Shown here piece by piece: positions 1 to 12,247 of a stretch of 64,000 bases of DNA. This DNA is from Aplysia californica. Lineage: Eukaryota > Mollusca > Gastropoda > Aplysiida > Aplysiidae. Position numbers and translations under genes: made by a program. Positions within the stretch are counted from its first letter, which is position 1. Each line of letters starts with the position of its first letter. The stretch is taken from assembly GCF_000002075.1 (NCBI RefSeq), contig NW_004797806.1, forward strand, positions 2,212 through 66,211, written 5' to 3'. The notes beneath the pieces are model-generated. The model searched no databases. It was not told where the DNA came from and saw nothing but the letters and a program-made list of their open reading frames with translations.

Positions 1-125
1 CGGAGCGAGAAACATGCATAGTTTGAATAGTTTTTTGTCTGACTCTTGCGTACTTGCGAGTAGTATGCTTTATTCATTCGTAATACATTCAACAATATTG
101 TGCAATATTGTTTTGTTTTATTGTT

Positions 126-629
126 TTGGTAAGTGATTTTACGGCGCTCGCAACTGCATAACGTCATATGAGCGCGCGGGACACACCTAATATTTTCAGT
201 TGGTAGGAAATTTTGAATTTTGCCTGGGTGGCGGCCGAAGCCTACTCTTATCTATTTTAGACCACCAAGGGATCTTTAACGTGCGCAACTTGCACTCGGG
301 CCCTCCGAGATTTTTCGCCCATGTCAGAGAAGTCTAGGTGTAGATCTTTCCTACCAGAAGATCAGGGGTGTGGCAGAAAGACAGCAGTTTCGAGGAGCCA
401 AGGAGTAGCAGTAAAAAGGCTGCAGAAAGAGTCAGGAGCCCAGAGGAGGGTGCAAAGGAGGTGAGGAGTGGAGCAGAAAGTGGAAACGAAAGCAGACAAC
501 AGAACATTGCTGGAGAGCAGGAAAGGGTGTGAAAGGAGACAATTTTAGAGAAGAAATTTTTTCGGTCGCTACCCGGTACCTTTGAATGAGAGGCCAACAC
601 CTTCACCTCTAGGCCACGAGAGCCCCCGT
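126..629 (-). mobile_element. SINE-A copy 1, tRNA-headed, reverse orientation
   Basis: About 500 bp. Its 5' end at 629 reads as a tRNA-like head (A-box tggcctagaggt); the B-box part is missing from this copy. The body matches the copies at 1366, 4243 and 35297, and the 3' end (126-175) carries the hairpin GGCGCTC...GAGCGC with core ATAAGGTCATAT, here reading ATAACGTCATAT. It forms an inverted pair with the copy at 1366-1886. Confidence 0.8.
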
Positions 630-782
630 CCACTATTGTGGAATGAATGTTGTCTGCGGGTGGTTGGAGGGCTCCACTGATACGTCGTACTTCTTTTCGA
701 TCCTTCTGTTCTTTCATCCTAACTGTCTTAGTTTTTCCCGGCACTATCTGACCGTTATTATGTCCTTGTGCATCGCTTTAGT

Positions 783-826
783 CAAATAAATAAACAAACA
801 AACAAACAAACAAATAAATACACAAA
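783..826. repeat. AT-rich (CAAA)n-type simple repeat
   Basis: Runs of aaac and aaat units. No gene is seen in the rest of 630-1365, which separates the two inverted SINE-A copies and has G-rich runs near 1096 and 1210. Confidence 0.7.
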
Positions 827-1365
827 CGTGAGTATAACATATCTGCCGAGATGAACAAAAGTAGAGAGTGTCCCTGTCAACATCCTTGGACAACGAAAAG
901 AATCGATACCTGTCAAGTGAGCATAAGCTCAATTGTTTGAGCTATGTAATCTTTTTAGTTTTAAAACCCAAAAGGAGAAGGACAAAATATCAAATCTTTT
1001 TACATGTATTATCAAACTTGGCACTAGATCTAATTTAGTTCTCTGGAAAGGTCAGAATCTTTCATTGGGTAGATGAGCATTGCTTTGTTGGAAAGGGGGG
1101 GGGGTACAAATTACAAAATGGAGGGGTGAGAAATAAACGAGTAATTGTTTTATAAAAAGGAGGGGGGGATGCGGAAAAACAAATTAGTACTAAAGCTTGG
1201 GTGAGATTGGGAGGGGGGAGGGGGAGCGTTGCTTCTTTCCTGGTGGGTGTCACTAAAATACCACGACCTTTTTTGCGCAAAAGCGGGGTCTTTTCTCCGA
1301 GTTTAAGATGATGTAATGTGTTCTTTCCAGGTTTATTCTCTAAATGTGTTGATAAAGTAGAGGAC

Positions 1366-1886
1366 GGGGCCCTCGTGGCCTAGAGGTTAAGATGTTGGCC
1401 TCTCATTCAAAGGTCCCGAGTTCGAATCCGGGTAGCGACCCAAAAAAATTTTCTTCTCTAAAATTGTCTCCTTTCACCTCCTTTCCTGCTCTCTAGCAAT
1501 ATTCTGTTGTCTGCTTTCATTTCCACTTTCTGCCCCCACCTCCTCACCTCCTTTGCCCCCTCCTCAGGGCTCCTGACTCTTTCTGCAGCCTTTCTACTGC
1601 TACTCCGTGGCTCCTCGTTACTGCTGTCTTTCTGCCACACCCCTGATCTTCTGGTAGGAAAGATCTACACCTAGCCTTTTCGGACAAGGGCCAAAAATCT
1701 CGGAGGGCCCGAGTGCAAGTTGCGCACGTTAAAGATCCCTTGGTGGTCTAAAATCGATCAGAGTAGGATTAGGCCGCCACCCGGGCAAAATTCAAAATTT
1801 CCTACCAACTGAAAATATTAGGTGTGTCCCGCGCGCTCATATGACCTTATGCAGCTGCGAGCGCCGTAAAACACTTTACAAAAACA
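1366..1886 (+). mobile_element. SINE-A copy 2, tRNA-headed, forward orientation
   Basis: The best-preserved head. At 1367-1440 there is an A-box (tggcctagaggttaagat) and a B-box (gagttcgaatccg) as in tRNA-derived SINEs. A ~380 bp body follows, then the 3' hairpin at 1832-1865 and an A-rich tail. Acceptor-stem pairing is lost, so the head is not a working tRNA gene. Confidence 0.82.
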
Positions 1887-2617
1887 AATTACAAACAAAA
1901 CTATTCGGACTCGAATTAAGGAACAAGAGTCGGAAGTCGGAACGGACTTCATGCTGGACTCTGTTATATTTCCAGCATTTAGGATTTTTTTTTTTCGATT
2001 ATAATTATAACAATCAAGGCGTGAGCTTTAATGTCCAGTTCCTAGATCTATCTAAACTGGTCCTCCCTGCATCATTAGCATGAACAGATCAACCAAGTTG
2101 AGTTGACCTTGCCAGGAGCAAAGTGAATTATGTTGACCAATGAGACAGCGCGTAGCGATCACGCACTCTCGGGTTTGCTGTGAGAAGAGGTGTTGTGAAG
2201 AGGCCACGGCTGTCCATTTTGTGCAATGTGATTTTTTAAAATAATTAATTACAGAAAAACTATAACACACAACAAGATGAAATCAAACATAATATGGAAA
2301 GACAAATGGTGGTGGAAGTAATGATGATGCTGTAGTGGTGGTGGGAAGACCCTGAGTTGTCGGTTACCGTGTACTTAGACACTGCCATTGGGCAATGAGA
2401 GTGCAGTCTTTTGACTTTTGACACAATTACACAGTCCTTGTAGGTAATTCTAGTTCTAATTCTGGTTTTACGTAAAATCCTCCGACGACAATTATCTTAT
2501 GTAACCCCTTTACACTCATATAACTCACTTAGAAGCCGAGTCCAAATAGATAAAACTTTTTTTTTTTTTTTTTTGGTTTTTTTTTTGGGGGGGGCGAGTC
2601 CCAATAGATGAAACCCA

Positions 2618-2639
2618 TATTCGGACTCGAGTCCGAATA
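2618..2639. repeat. Perfect 22 bp palindrome
   Basis: TATTCGGACTC followed by its exact reverse complement. The phrase gagtcc(a/c/g)aata occurs again near 2534, 2596 and 2670, so the palindrome may be two repeat units in head-to-head order. Confidence 0.85.
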
Positions 2640-2916
2640 CATGTATATAAAAAATCTAAAAGGACCCAAGTCCGAATAGAGCTGGCCTTTTAGAAGAAAC
2701 GACATGCTCATTAAACCTTAAAATTTAAACGAGGAGAGCATTCAGTATTCCTTAATCATTCTTAGCTGGATTTTTCATGATCTTGACCTTTTAAGATTGT
2801 ATAACATTATAGGAATTGATTGCTATTTATTTTATTTTTTCATGTTTTCATTTTTTCCTTTTGGTCGTCAAAAATGTTTGACCGAAGAAAATAAGACCCA
2901 AAAAATCAGGCCAGTT

Positions 2917-2917
<1 letters not shown>

Positions 2918-2957
<40 letters not shown>
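2918..2957. repeat. (GTT)n microsatellite
   Basis: About 13 uninterrupted units. Confidence 0.95.
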
Positions 2958-2958
<1 letters not shown>

Positions 2959-3637
2959 CAATTGACGTACAAAGTGAACGGAAAAGGAATAATAACTAGA
3001 AACCTTGAGAGGCCACAGAATACCTAAATCTATACTGTTTAGTGGTCTCGTTTCCATCTTTAAAAAAAACACCTACAGGGGCTTATTGGTTAGAAAATGG
3101 AGACTTCTCAAGGGAAGCTTGTTGCTTATTCCCACTTTTTAAAGTTCTCGAATAAGAGGATGTATTCGGATGGTATTAAACACGTTTGAATATTGTCTAT
3201 AAAGTTCGTATATACGAGAGTAATTTTTTAAGGAAAACCCAAATGCTTATAGACATTATCTGTTTTAAAAATACTATATCATTCACCCTTCTGCCAGCCA
3301 GCGAATTGTCAAGCTTTTGGACAGACTTCACCTGCAGTTAAGAGTGGGCTGGAAAAACAAATCTTTATAAGAATTTCATTAAGATTAATCTTAAAGTTGC
3401 TTGCTACACATCATTCATTTCCAGTACTCTCTTAGTTTTGGGCACAGGTACATGTATATCTTTCTCAACAGTTCCTGCCCCACCCAGACAGGAATTTAAT
3501 GGGTTTTTAATTATTTAGAAATAGGTTTGTATGAACATTCCCTAGATAGTTTACGGGCGCATTATTTTAAGACAGGTGGTTATATCGTCGGTTTTCTTAA
3601 AATAATCCATAAGACGATAGATGGGTTTTGTTTGGGG

Positions 3638-3640
<3 letters not shown>

Positions 3641-3691
<51 letters not shown>
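3641..3691. repeat. (TC)n microsatellite
   Basis: About 25 units. Confidence 0.95.
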
Positions 3692-3694
<3 letters not shown>

Positions 3695-3912
3695 TTTTTT
3701 TTGGTTCTGGCTATACATCGCAGAATCTGTCCGGTCTATGATTTTTTAAAATGCAACTGGTTAAGAGAATTCGGTCCATCTCAGACCGAGGCAAATCTCC
3801 CGGGAACTCTTTTCCTGCTAAATAAATGTATCATTACTGGAGCCTGAAAACAACCGTTTAGTGGAGCTATAGTCTCTTAATGACATAGCACAGGTGTCCA
3901 CATTTTAACTTC

Positions 3913-3914
3913 AC

Positions 3915-3971
<57 letters not shown>

Positions 3972-4038
3972 CCTCATCATCATCACCATCATCATCATCA
4001 CCATCACCAACAACAACAACACCATCACCACCACCACC

Positions 4039-4070
<32 letters not shown>

Positions 4071-4082
4071 CAACAACAACAA
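3913..4082. repeat. Compound (ATC)n/(ACC)n/(AAC)n trinucleotide tract
   Basis: Three adjoining trinucleotide blocks that shade into each other by single-base steps. Confidence 0.93.
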
Positions 4083-4242
4083 AAAGAGCAGCAGCAGCAA
4101 CAGGAAAAACAACAACAACTATCAGGAATACTTCACGCCTGTGAGGATATTAAAAGTGGATTTGAGCGAGTATTAAAATAAACCGTAACAATTCTGTCTT
4201 GGTTTACCAACTGACGCCATCATATAAGTTTCTTGCTTTGTT

Positions 4243-4786
4243 TTGGCAAGTATTTTACGGCGATCGCAACTGCATAGGTCATATGAGCGCGCGGGACACA
4301 TCAAACAGGTTTTTTTTCCCCAGTTTGGTAGCAGGTTGCTCTGGTCGGAAATAATCTTGAATTTTGGCCGGGTGGTGGCCGAAGCCTACTCATCATTTTT
4401 GGACCACCATTGGAGATTTAGCGTATACAACTTGCACACAGGACCTTCGAGATTTTGTGTCCTTATTCGAGAAGGCTAAGTGTTAGATCTTACCTACTCT
4501 AAGATCAGGGGTGTGGATGAAAGACAGCAGTAAGAAAGGGCCAAGGAGAAGCAGTAGAAAGGCTGCAGAAAGAGTCAGGGGCCCAGAGGGGGGGGGGGCA
4601 AGGAGGAGGTGCGGCAGACAGAAAGTGGAGACAAAAGCAGACCACAGAACATGGTTAGAGAGCAGGAAAGGAGGTGAAAAAAGAAAATTTCAGAGAAAAA
4701 AATTTTCCGTCGCTGTCGGGTTTCGAACCCGGGATCTATTGAATGAGAGGCGAAAACTGTAACCTCTGGACTACGAGAACCCCCTG
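4243..4786 (-). mobile_element. SINE-A copy 3, reverse orientation
   Basis: Full-length, more diverged copy. The tRNA-like head lies at 4715-4786 on the minus strand with a clear B-box (gggttcgaaacccg). The 3' hairpin is at about 4258-4290. Confidence 0.8.
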
Positions 4787-7700
4787 TTGGGTTTCTACAG
4801 AGCAATATCAGGGGTATGTGGAGTATGTAGCTCTATCTTATAGCCGTTCCTTCGGATCCAGTCTAAGTCAGATGTCCCATGTGTAGGGAGTGGAGACATC
4901 TTGTAAAGGCACACGTTCGAACGACGAACTTTTCCTGGCAGGCAACCCTCGAACAACGAACATGCGGCCTCTTTGGAACAACGATTTTTTCTTCGATGGA
5001 ATTTCATTCTTGATACCAACAGTACATGTATTTGTTTTCGATACCAACAGTATTTATTATTTCTAAATTTATAAATTTGGGTGGTCGGGTGATTACAAAA
5101 ATAAGGCCATATTGCTGAAAACGAAAATCTTCAATACCAAGATTTTTAAAAAGCAAATGTTTGAATATAGGCATCTTATCAGTAGAGTATCACAGACAAA
5201 GAGTTCATCTTTCCGGAGATGTCGGATCAAAGGATTGAGAGCAACAGGTTCGTTGTTACAGGGTGTTCCCTCTTGTTGGATTATAATGCTATAACTCAGA
5301 CGCCTTATAGGTCTTTTATTGGCCAGTTGTTTCGGAGAACTCGAAGAGACGACATTCTATCTTATCCCAGAAGCTCAATGGATTACTGGTTTCGTTCAGT
5401 AAAAAAACAACAACATTCTCCCTTAACTTGCAGTCGCTTATCATCACGAACAAGCACATTCATGAACTCTCTAAAATCGCTACCCTAAAATCACAACGTT
5501 TTATCTGCTCAGTACTTAGTTTTGGGAAAGTTAACCTTAAGAGTTTCACAACATGTCAAGCTTTTTCGAATCCAATTCTTTGAATACCTAGATAACGGCT
5601 CTGAATAACCTTACGATTTTGATAGAGCAGAGAGAGCATAATTTGGTTTCTGGGCTCATGGTCTTAGTAACTCAAAACGGTCAAAAGTGTCTGATCGAAC
5701 AGTGTAATTCTTAGGTAGCGAAATGTTGACTTCTGGCGTTGCAATTTTCGGGAGCTGTGGACGTGGGTCTTCTTCAAGATTCGTGAGTCTTGCATTTATA
5801 TCACAGACTTGAAGTATAATATCCTAGATCGTTAGTTGTCATGGCCGCCCCTCTTTGCTCTGTATAAAATCTTCGCTGTGAAGCGAGCGCCCCGTGAGTG
5901 CCCAAATGAAGGGCAAAGTACCAGCCTCGTTATAGTCGAGTGCGCGCAGCATCCCCCCCCCCCCCCCTCCTCGATCTTTCTGCCCTTCATTTTGGCTTCA
6001 ACTTGAGTCAAGTGGTGATCTCCACTGTGAGCTGGTTTTCGTCAAAGATCACGATCTAGGATTGTAATGTACAAGTTTGCGCACTGAACAAACTTCACTG
6101 TTGACATGCCTGCGATTTGCTTTTTTTCCTTCTCAATATCTTTTATCTGTGACATTCTCGTCATACAAATGCACATTTACGTCACTTACATAACACTTTG
6201 CTGCCCTTGGGTTTTTGTTCTTGTTTGCTTTTTTTTTCATGTTAGTTTTGTTATTGTTATTTTTAATTTAAGTGGATTCGGGTGTCTGACTATTCAACAT
6301 ATCAAAATATAATGAGTAAGCATACTGTTCATGACATTAAGGGAGTCACTTTATTATATCATTAAGATATAGCCTAAATGATATAAAGTTCCCATCTGTC
6401 CCCCGGGCCACACAGCACGCTGCTATAGTCTGCATTTGGCCAAAATACTGCATTCTTTCTCATGCAAGCAAGGCACACGCTTGCGAACGCCACATGGTCG
6501 CTACTTACTTACCTAGTGAACGCCACTTGGCCCTTGTGCTGTCGGGGACACTCCTCCTTCCAGCAGACGATTGTGATTAATGACGCCATCTTAGCGCCAT
6601 TAGCACCGAGCGCACAAACAAACGGCCACCCATAGGGTGGTCTCTGTAGGTGGCCCGTGGCTGCATCTTGCTGTCACAATGATCAAGGGACTTCACCTAT
6701 CATCTGCACGGTACACCATTAAGTGTACAAGAGCTGGGGCATGCACTGTAACGGCTGAGAACACCTTAACCTCATCCACCTCTCCCAGAGTCTCCCCCCC
6801 CTCCCCCACGAACACACACCCCACTCCCTTTTTCTTTCCTAAATCAGTATTCGTCAGGAAAAAAGGAAGACAGTCTCCAAGAACTACCCTATCTCCGGTA
6901 GTTTCCTTTTCTAACGCCATACCAACGCAATTCTTTAGTTGGCTGGGCATGGTTTTTCGGGATTTTTACGTGTTCCGACAATCATAGAGAAGTGCTTAGG
7001 GTCCGTGATAAATTGCAGACAACAATAAGTAGTAAGAACACATAGATCTAATTTTGTTTATTATAACGGTGTTAATGTTTTCCCAGAACGCAGCTGTATT
7101 GACCATGAAAATCGTTACAATGGTTACTTGCCACAATCTTCTGAGAGTTCTGAGAGCATTGTTACCAAGAGGAAAGCCTAACAAGGGGGAGCAGCTTTAA
7201 TAATCTTGACCTCAAAATAAGGAACAAGAATACTTTCCCCTGAATCTTTTTTTTTTTTTTTACTTCCTCATATTAATAATTAACGAAAGAAGATAATATG
7301 ATCCGAAAGAGGCAACAGAAGAAATTACTCGAAAGTTTCCATAATAACGTTAGCGTCACTAGATCTACTGACATCCTAAAAATTGACAGTGCCTATTTGT
7401 TTACTGAATTTATACAATAACTCCTTGCCAAATATTTCAAATGGGATATAAACATTTTCAAAGAATGATGCCGGACTTTTTTTTTTTAGATGTTGTTAAC
7501 TTTTAAAACAGAACAATAACAAAGGGGGAAAAATCATTCTGTTCTACAGGGCCTGTAGGAGCCCCGTGTTCCCCTTCCCCCCCCCCCCCCCCCCCCTTTT
7601 CCCCCTTACCATACCGTCTCACAAACATACGTGTCTACGTGTCAAGTTTTTTCCCCTCAGGAAACATGTCTTACAAACACTTCTTGTTCTCCTGTGGGAC

Positions 7701-8224
7701 CCTAAAAGAGGTCAGCCCAACGCTGCGGTGATGCATGATATTGATACAGGGAACGGAAAGGCTATATACTTTCATTGGTAGGGGACATACAGCAAAAAAG
7801 TATCCACGGATCATCATCATCATCATCATCATTGCCTTTCTCACCCTGCACCAGGGTATAGGCCACGGACAAACACCCTCTACTTTTCTCTATTCTGGGC
7901 TAGCCTCTTGATGTTATTTCATGTCTTCCCACATTTCTGTCCTTTCGGCTTTGTCCGCTGTCCTTCATTGTTCCTGCTGATACAGAAGCTCCTCCGACTC
8001 CCAAGATCGAAAAATAGAAATCTGTGTTTGTCCATGTTTCTGTAACTTACTGTTTTTTACTGGGTTGGGTAGTTGGCCCTCCGCAAACTGGCACTTTTCG
8101 GGCGACCAGACCTTTTACGACACGCAGTATCACGGCAGGTGTATTCTTTGCTCCCCCATAGTTTATAAAATTAATTTCTTGTAACTAGTTTTGCCACAAA
8201 AAAGTATCATTGGTGAGCTGTGAC
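4787..8224. other. Gene-free intergenic stretch
   Basis: No supported gene or recognised element across 3.4 kb. It holds poly-C runs at about 5951-5967 and 7577-7597 and an ATC run at 7812-7832. The ATC run adjoins sequence resembling the 3' end of a LINE, but I could not find coding sequence to support that. Confidence 0.5.
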
Positions 8225-8896
8225 GTAACCTATGGGGCCGCCCACCAGCAGGGGTGAACCATCCACGGATCATAGGGTCTCAGTACTACATGCCCTACTC
8301 GCTTCTCGCAGAGGCGAAAATGTCACACACAGTGAGGTCCAGGGATCTGGCATGCCAAGCGCAAAGAGCGAGGTCTTTAGCACCTCTCTTACCAATTCAC
8401 TGCTGAGGCACGTTTTCATTCAGATGTTAAGCTCCTATTATACCCCGAGAGTCTTATGGGGCGATGCTCCATCTTGTTGAAAAATGAAGTCATTCAAACC
8501 TGCTTGCACTTGCAGTAAAGTGAATAGCCTGTTCTTATGTGTGTGACTGATTGTGTGCGTTGGGGGTGGGGGTGGAGGGTGGGGGGGGGGGGGTATGTTA
8601 AAGACAAGATTTATGTTCCACGCTTCCAGAAAATATCGATGACACGAAAAATCGAATAACAGCTTCAATCAACATGGTGGACCCAAACACCGTGAGGCGC
8701 GTTTAAGGGGAATTCTCATATGGGCTTGATGCTGTCTGTGATACCAGTGGTGGCCACATTGAGAGCACTTCTAAAACCTGAAATAAAAAATTGAGTAGGT
8801 GTATTCAACACATGTGTCCAAACTAGAGTATTCCATGGTTTTTCGTTTTTGAAATATCGCGTGGTGATTCTGGCGTATTCTTTTTTAATCACCCTG
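8225..8896 (-). mobile_element. Broken mariner-like DNA transposon remnant
   Basis: On the minus strand 8438-8500 encodes FIFQQDGASPH, close to the FQQDGAPPH motif around the second catalytic aspartate of Tc1/mariner-type transposases. Further on, CCTGGACCTCAC resembles the RSPDLTP region in another frame. The minus-strand 5' end at 8896 begins cagggtgattaaaaa, like the terminal repeat of such elements. A G-rich microsatellite (8560-8592) interrupts it. Several frame breaks make it inactive. Confidence 0.55.
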
Positions 8897-9087
8897 TATA
8901 TAAACTGATCAGGACAGCAGTGAAAACAAGACACATTTGCACCAGCTAACTCACTCCAATTTATAATTTAAACAATAAACGACTCTTAAGCAGCCGCGCT
9001 TAAATGTATTTGAATTTGTTGTTTACGGCCAAAAAATGAAACATTTCTCACTTTTTTTAAATGCGGGATCTCTCCTTTTTAAAACTT

Positions 9088-9152
9088 TTAGTAAGGTTTT
9101 ATGGCGCTCGCAACTGCATAAGGTCATATCAGCGCCAAGTGGTGGATGTCAA
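9088..9152 (-). mobile_element. SINE 3' end with hairpin
   Basis: Contains GGCGCT...AGCGCC around ATAAGGTCATAT, then a tail reading GTAAAAC-like on the minus strand as cataaaaccttactaaaa. The upstream body differs from SINE-A. Confidence 0.65.
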
Positions 9153-9499
9153 CGGAGAAGAGAAGTCCAAACGGGGAATCAGGCTTACTCTGCTCACCTA
9201 TCTAGCCTCACTAGTACAAAGTCTACTTCGGCTGTCAAAGCACTCCGGAAATAGCAGTTCACAAGAGAGCGACAAACATGCAAGAGAAGTAGAGGAAAAA
9301 ATGACGATAGTAAGAAAGGAAAGAAAAAGCAGCAGTTCCCCCTATATTGTTCCGGAACAGTATGAGCATAACATTGATAAATCAGCCCATTTACAATTTT
9401 AATGTGCATAAAAACATGTTAATACCCCCCCCCCCCCTTTGGAAATGGCCTAAAGACAACTTCAGTCAGTAGCACTGCCCTGGTGGGGGGATTTAAAAA

Positions 9500-9870
9500 A
9501 AATTAAACTCGATACGGTACATAAAGTTCCCCACTCCAGAATCGAACTACTTGTAACACCTTTAGCATGAAAAAGTGAAGAGACTAAGCGTAGCACCACA
9601 GACATCGGTTTACCTGTGCGACTAATCGTGTTCAACAGGTGTCTTTTAATTTTAAGATGTAGCTGGGTTTTTTTCGCCCCTATCAACACAGTTTAGGTCA
9701 TTTAGAAGGCGAGTTCCGACCCTTCCTGTCAAGACCAACATGGGCTGCAAGGGATACATCATCCCAGCAGAAAGACCAAGGAAGTCGATACTAATTTTCT
9801 CCACACTCGGCATCAACCTCGGGTCTCCTTCGTCAGACAGCGAAGCGCCAAGCCGCTACCCCACGGACGT
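9500..9870 (-). mobile_element. tRNA-derived SINE pieces
   Basis: Two tRNA-like heads on the minus strand, at about 9520-9612 (B-box agttcgattctgg) and 9815-9870 (gaggttgatgcc). The segment at 9672-9770 (ccctatcaacacagtttagg) recurs near 9945 and 28550. Confidence 0.45.
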
Positions 9871-10242
9871 CGGTGAACTGCTTTTTCTCTAAAATGTACG
9901 AAGACTGTACACCAAAATAGTATCATAATTGTAAATGTCTTGCACCCTAATTGACACAATTTAGGCAATTTAAGACTCGGGCAGTTTCAATTTTGTATGT
10001 CAAGGCCAACACGGGCGGCGTGGGATGGCATACTATAAATATCTTTTATTTTATCTCTCCAGAAAGATTCCAGATATTCGATAAAATACCTGCCATACAC
10101 AATTACTGAACTCGCAGGCTTTGTATGCAAGGTCAAGAGCTTGACAATGACGTCACAGATGCAGGTGTCCATCCACTCAGTCATCCCAAATTATAAACAT
10201 AAAGAAGTAATAAATGTTAATTTAACAAAAAGAAAAAGAATA

Positions 10243-10286
10243 AATGAACAAACAAACAAATAACATTATTCATCAATATGTTTATT
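10243..10286 (-). terminator. Candidate polyadenylation signal with GU-rich downstream element
   Basis: On the minus strand AATAAA (10286-10281) is followed about 20-40 bases later by a T/G-rich run (TTATTTGTTTGTTTG). This is the usual arrangement of a cleavage and polyadenylation site. It would end the long cadherin 3' UTR if that model holds. Confidence 0.35.
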
Positions 10287-11684
10287 CATAGGAAAAATCA
10301 TGTCATTTTGTTTGAAAAAAGAGACTGATGAAAAATTATTACAAAAGACCAAAAGGACCAAACCTTTGTTACAAACCAGATGTCACACATGCCATGTTAC
10401 AAATGAATACCAGTCACACAAACAACAGAAAAATGTCACAGAAAATCAGTCACACTAACAACAACAAATGCAACAACGGCGAGAAGAACGAAAGTATAAA
10501 AGTTGAGAAAAAGAAAATAAGCAACCAATAATTAGCGAAGACAGACACAGCAAAAGTCGCAATGTGTATTATTAGAGCAGGTTAGCTTTAAAAAAAAAAA
10601 ATCACAACCAATCATCAAAAAGCCGAGGCAGAAGCAACCATAGCAGATCAAGAGCTTATCTGCTGTCAATAGGATGGGGTGGGGTAGGGAAGGGAAGGGT
10701 GGAGTGGGGTATAAAGAACCTTGCACTTGATGAAACCTTCAATCAACTAGTCTGCTGAAACATCGCACCAAAAAAAATATAAAGATTAAATAGGAGCTTT
10801 GATATAATCCTAACACAATTTTTGATCACACAATTTTATTCATAAAGCAACCAACACACCAACAGAATATTAATCTTTTAATGGAATAATTATGAGAACT
10901 TTCAACTATGTCATGACTCTTAAACAGAAAAAAGGCGTGGATAAACCCCCATTAGTACTTTTTCAACAGAAAACGAATGTCTCTAGTAGAATTTAACCCA
11001 ATGGGAAAAAACTTCTAAGCAAAACGATATACAAGGAAACCTTTGGTTTAAGGAAGAAAGATCTGATAAAAAAAACTTAATATGAAAAGTTGTCCTGAAT
11101 CCCTTCCTACCAAAAGCTCAACACCTTTACATTAGCTCCCCTTCACAAGTTTGTTCATTGTAATTTATCATCTCAGTATCCCAGAAGACACACAGATGAG
11201 GAGACTTTTGCCTCCATGTCAGTAACATGACTGACAGATTACAATTTTCTTATAATAAGAGTATCCAGCCTAAGTAGATGGCTCTCTCTTCTTATGATAT
11301 GATCTCAGAAAGTTTATTCGTTAAATCCAAAAGTAAAAGTGTTTGACAAAAAAAAGATTACATGGACGGCAATGAATTCACGTGGTGCTTCTGACAGTCT
11401 AAAACTGTCAGACTGCACACATTCTTTCAGATTTACGGTATTCAAAAATTTATTTAAATTGAAACTGAAATAAACTTAATCAATCAAGCCCAAAATAGAC
11501 GTGAATAAAGAATGCTACACTTACAAATCAAAATTCTTTTTCAATCCTCAGTGGAGGAAATTGGAGAAGGAAGTCAGCACAAAGAGCAGTTTGAAAGCTG
11601 GGCACCGATTAACGTAAAATATTATGTCAAAACAAACAAAATCTATCAAATCAGATACTTTTTCAGATTAAAAAAAAAAAAAAC

Positions 11685-11850
11685 GTTCAAAAATCTAATG
11701 GCATTTTTTGGGGTGTGTTTCTACTAAGAAGATGAAAAAAGAATGTTCAAAAATCTAATGGCATTTTTTGGGGTGTGTTTCTACTAAGAAGATGAAAAAA
11801 GAATGTTCAAAAATCTAATGGCATTTTTTGGGGTGTGTTTCTACTAAGAG
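11685..11850. repeat. 60 bp tandem repeat, almost three copies
   Basis: The unit starts gttcaaaaatctaatggcat and is virtually identical between copies, so the expansion is recent. It lies in the candidate 3' UTR. Confidence 0.95.
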
Positions 11851-12190
11851 GAAAAAATCCTGGTAAGAAAACAGCTAAAAGTGCTGGTGGTGATTGTCTA
11901 GACTTCTGATCCTTATCTGGTTATCAAAGCTTGGAAAAAGAGGTTAAGCGGGCTGGAGAGAGAGGACCAAGAGCCAAGCACACACATGTATACTAGTGCA
12001 GACAAAAGACATACTAACACACACACAACAATGGTGCTTGAGAGAGAAGACCAGGAGCCATGTGCACACTTGCGTAGATACACATGCACAAACACATTCA
12101 TACACACGCATATATATCCACACACAAAGATACAAGTATACACTCCCACACAAAGACACAAGGACATACTCTCTCCCTCTCACAAACACA

Positions 12191-12192
12191 TA

Positions 12193-12243
<51 letters not shown>
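12191..12243. repeat. (CA)n microsatellite with CA-rich flank
   Basis: About 26 CA units inside a wider CA-rich stretch from about 11980. Cysteine- or threonine-rich reading frames here are repeat products. Confidence 0.95.

Positions 12244-12247
<4 letters not shown>

Larger units (their letters stand above)
1887..4242. other. Gene-free intergenic stretch with simple repeats
   Basis: No supported gene. It contains a 22 bp perfect palindrome at 2618-2639 with related phrases around it, a (GTT)n tract, a (TC)n tract and compound ATC/ACC/AAC repeats. Short reading frames here come from these repeats. Confidence 0.6.

Noticed and set aside
1367-1440. A real tRNA gene
   Set aside because: A and B boxes are present but the acceptor-stem halves do not pair, and the segment continues into a SINE body repeated elsewhere.
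3867-4118. Met/Leu-rich membrane-like frame
   Set aside because: Comes from ATC/ACC/AAC trinucleotide repeats.
6637-6987. Plus-strand frame of 116 codons
   Set aside because: No family resemblance, low-complexity proline-rich middle and an overlapping frame on the other strand; not supported as a gene.
7812-8010. RTE-type LINE 3' end next to an ATC run
   Set aside because: The (ATC)n tail and an accagggtataggcc phrase are suggestive, but no reverse-transcriptase sequence lies nearby and the ATC run alone is weak.
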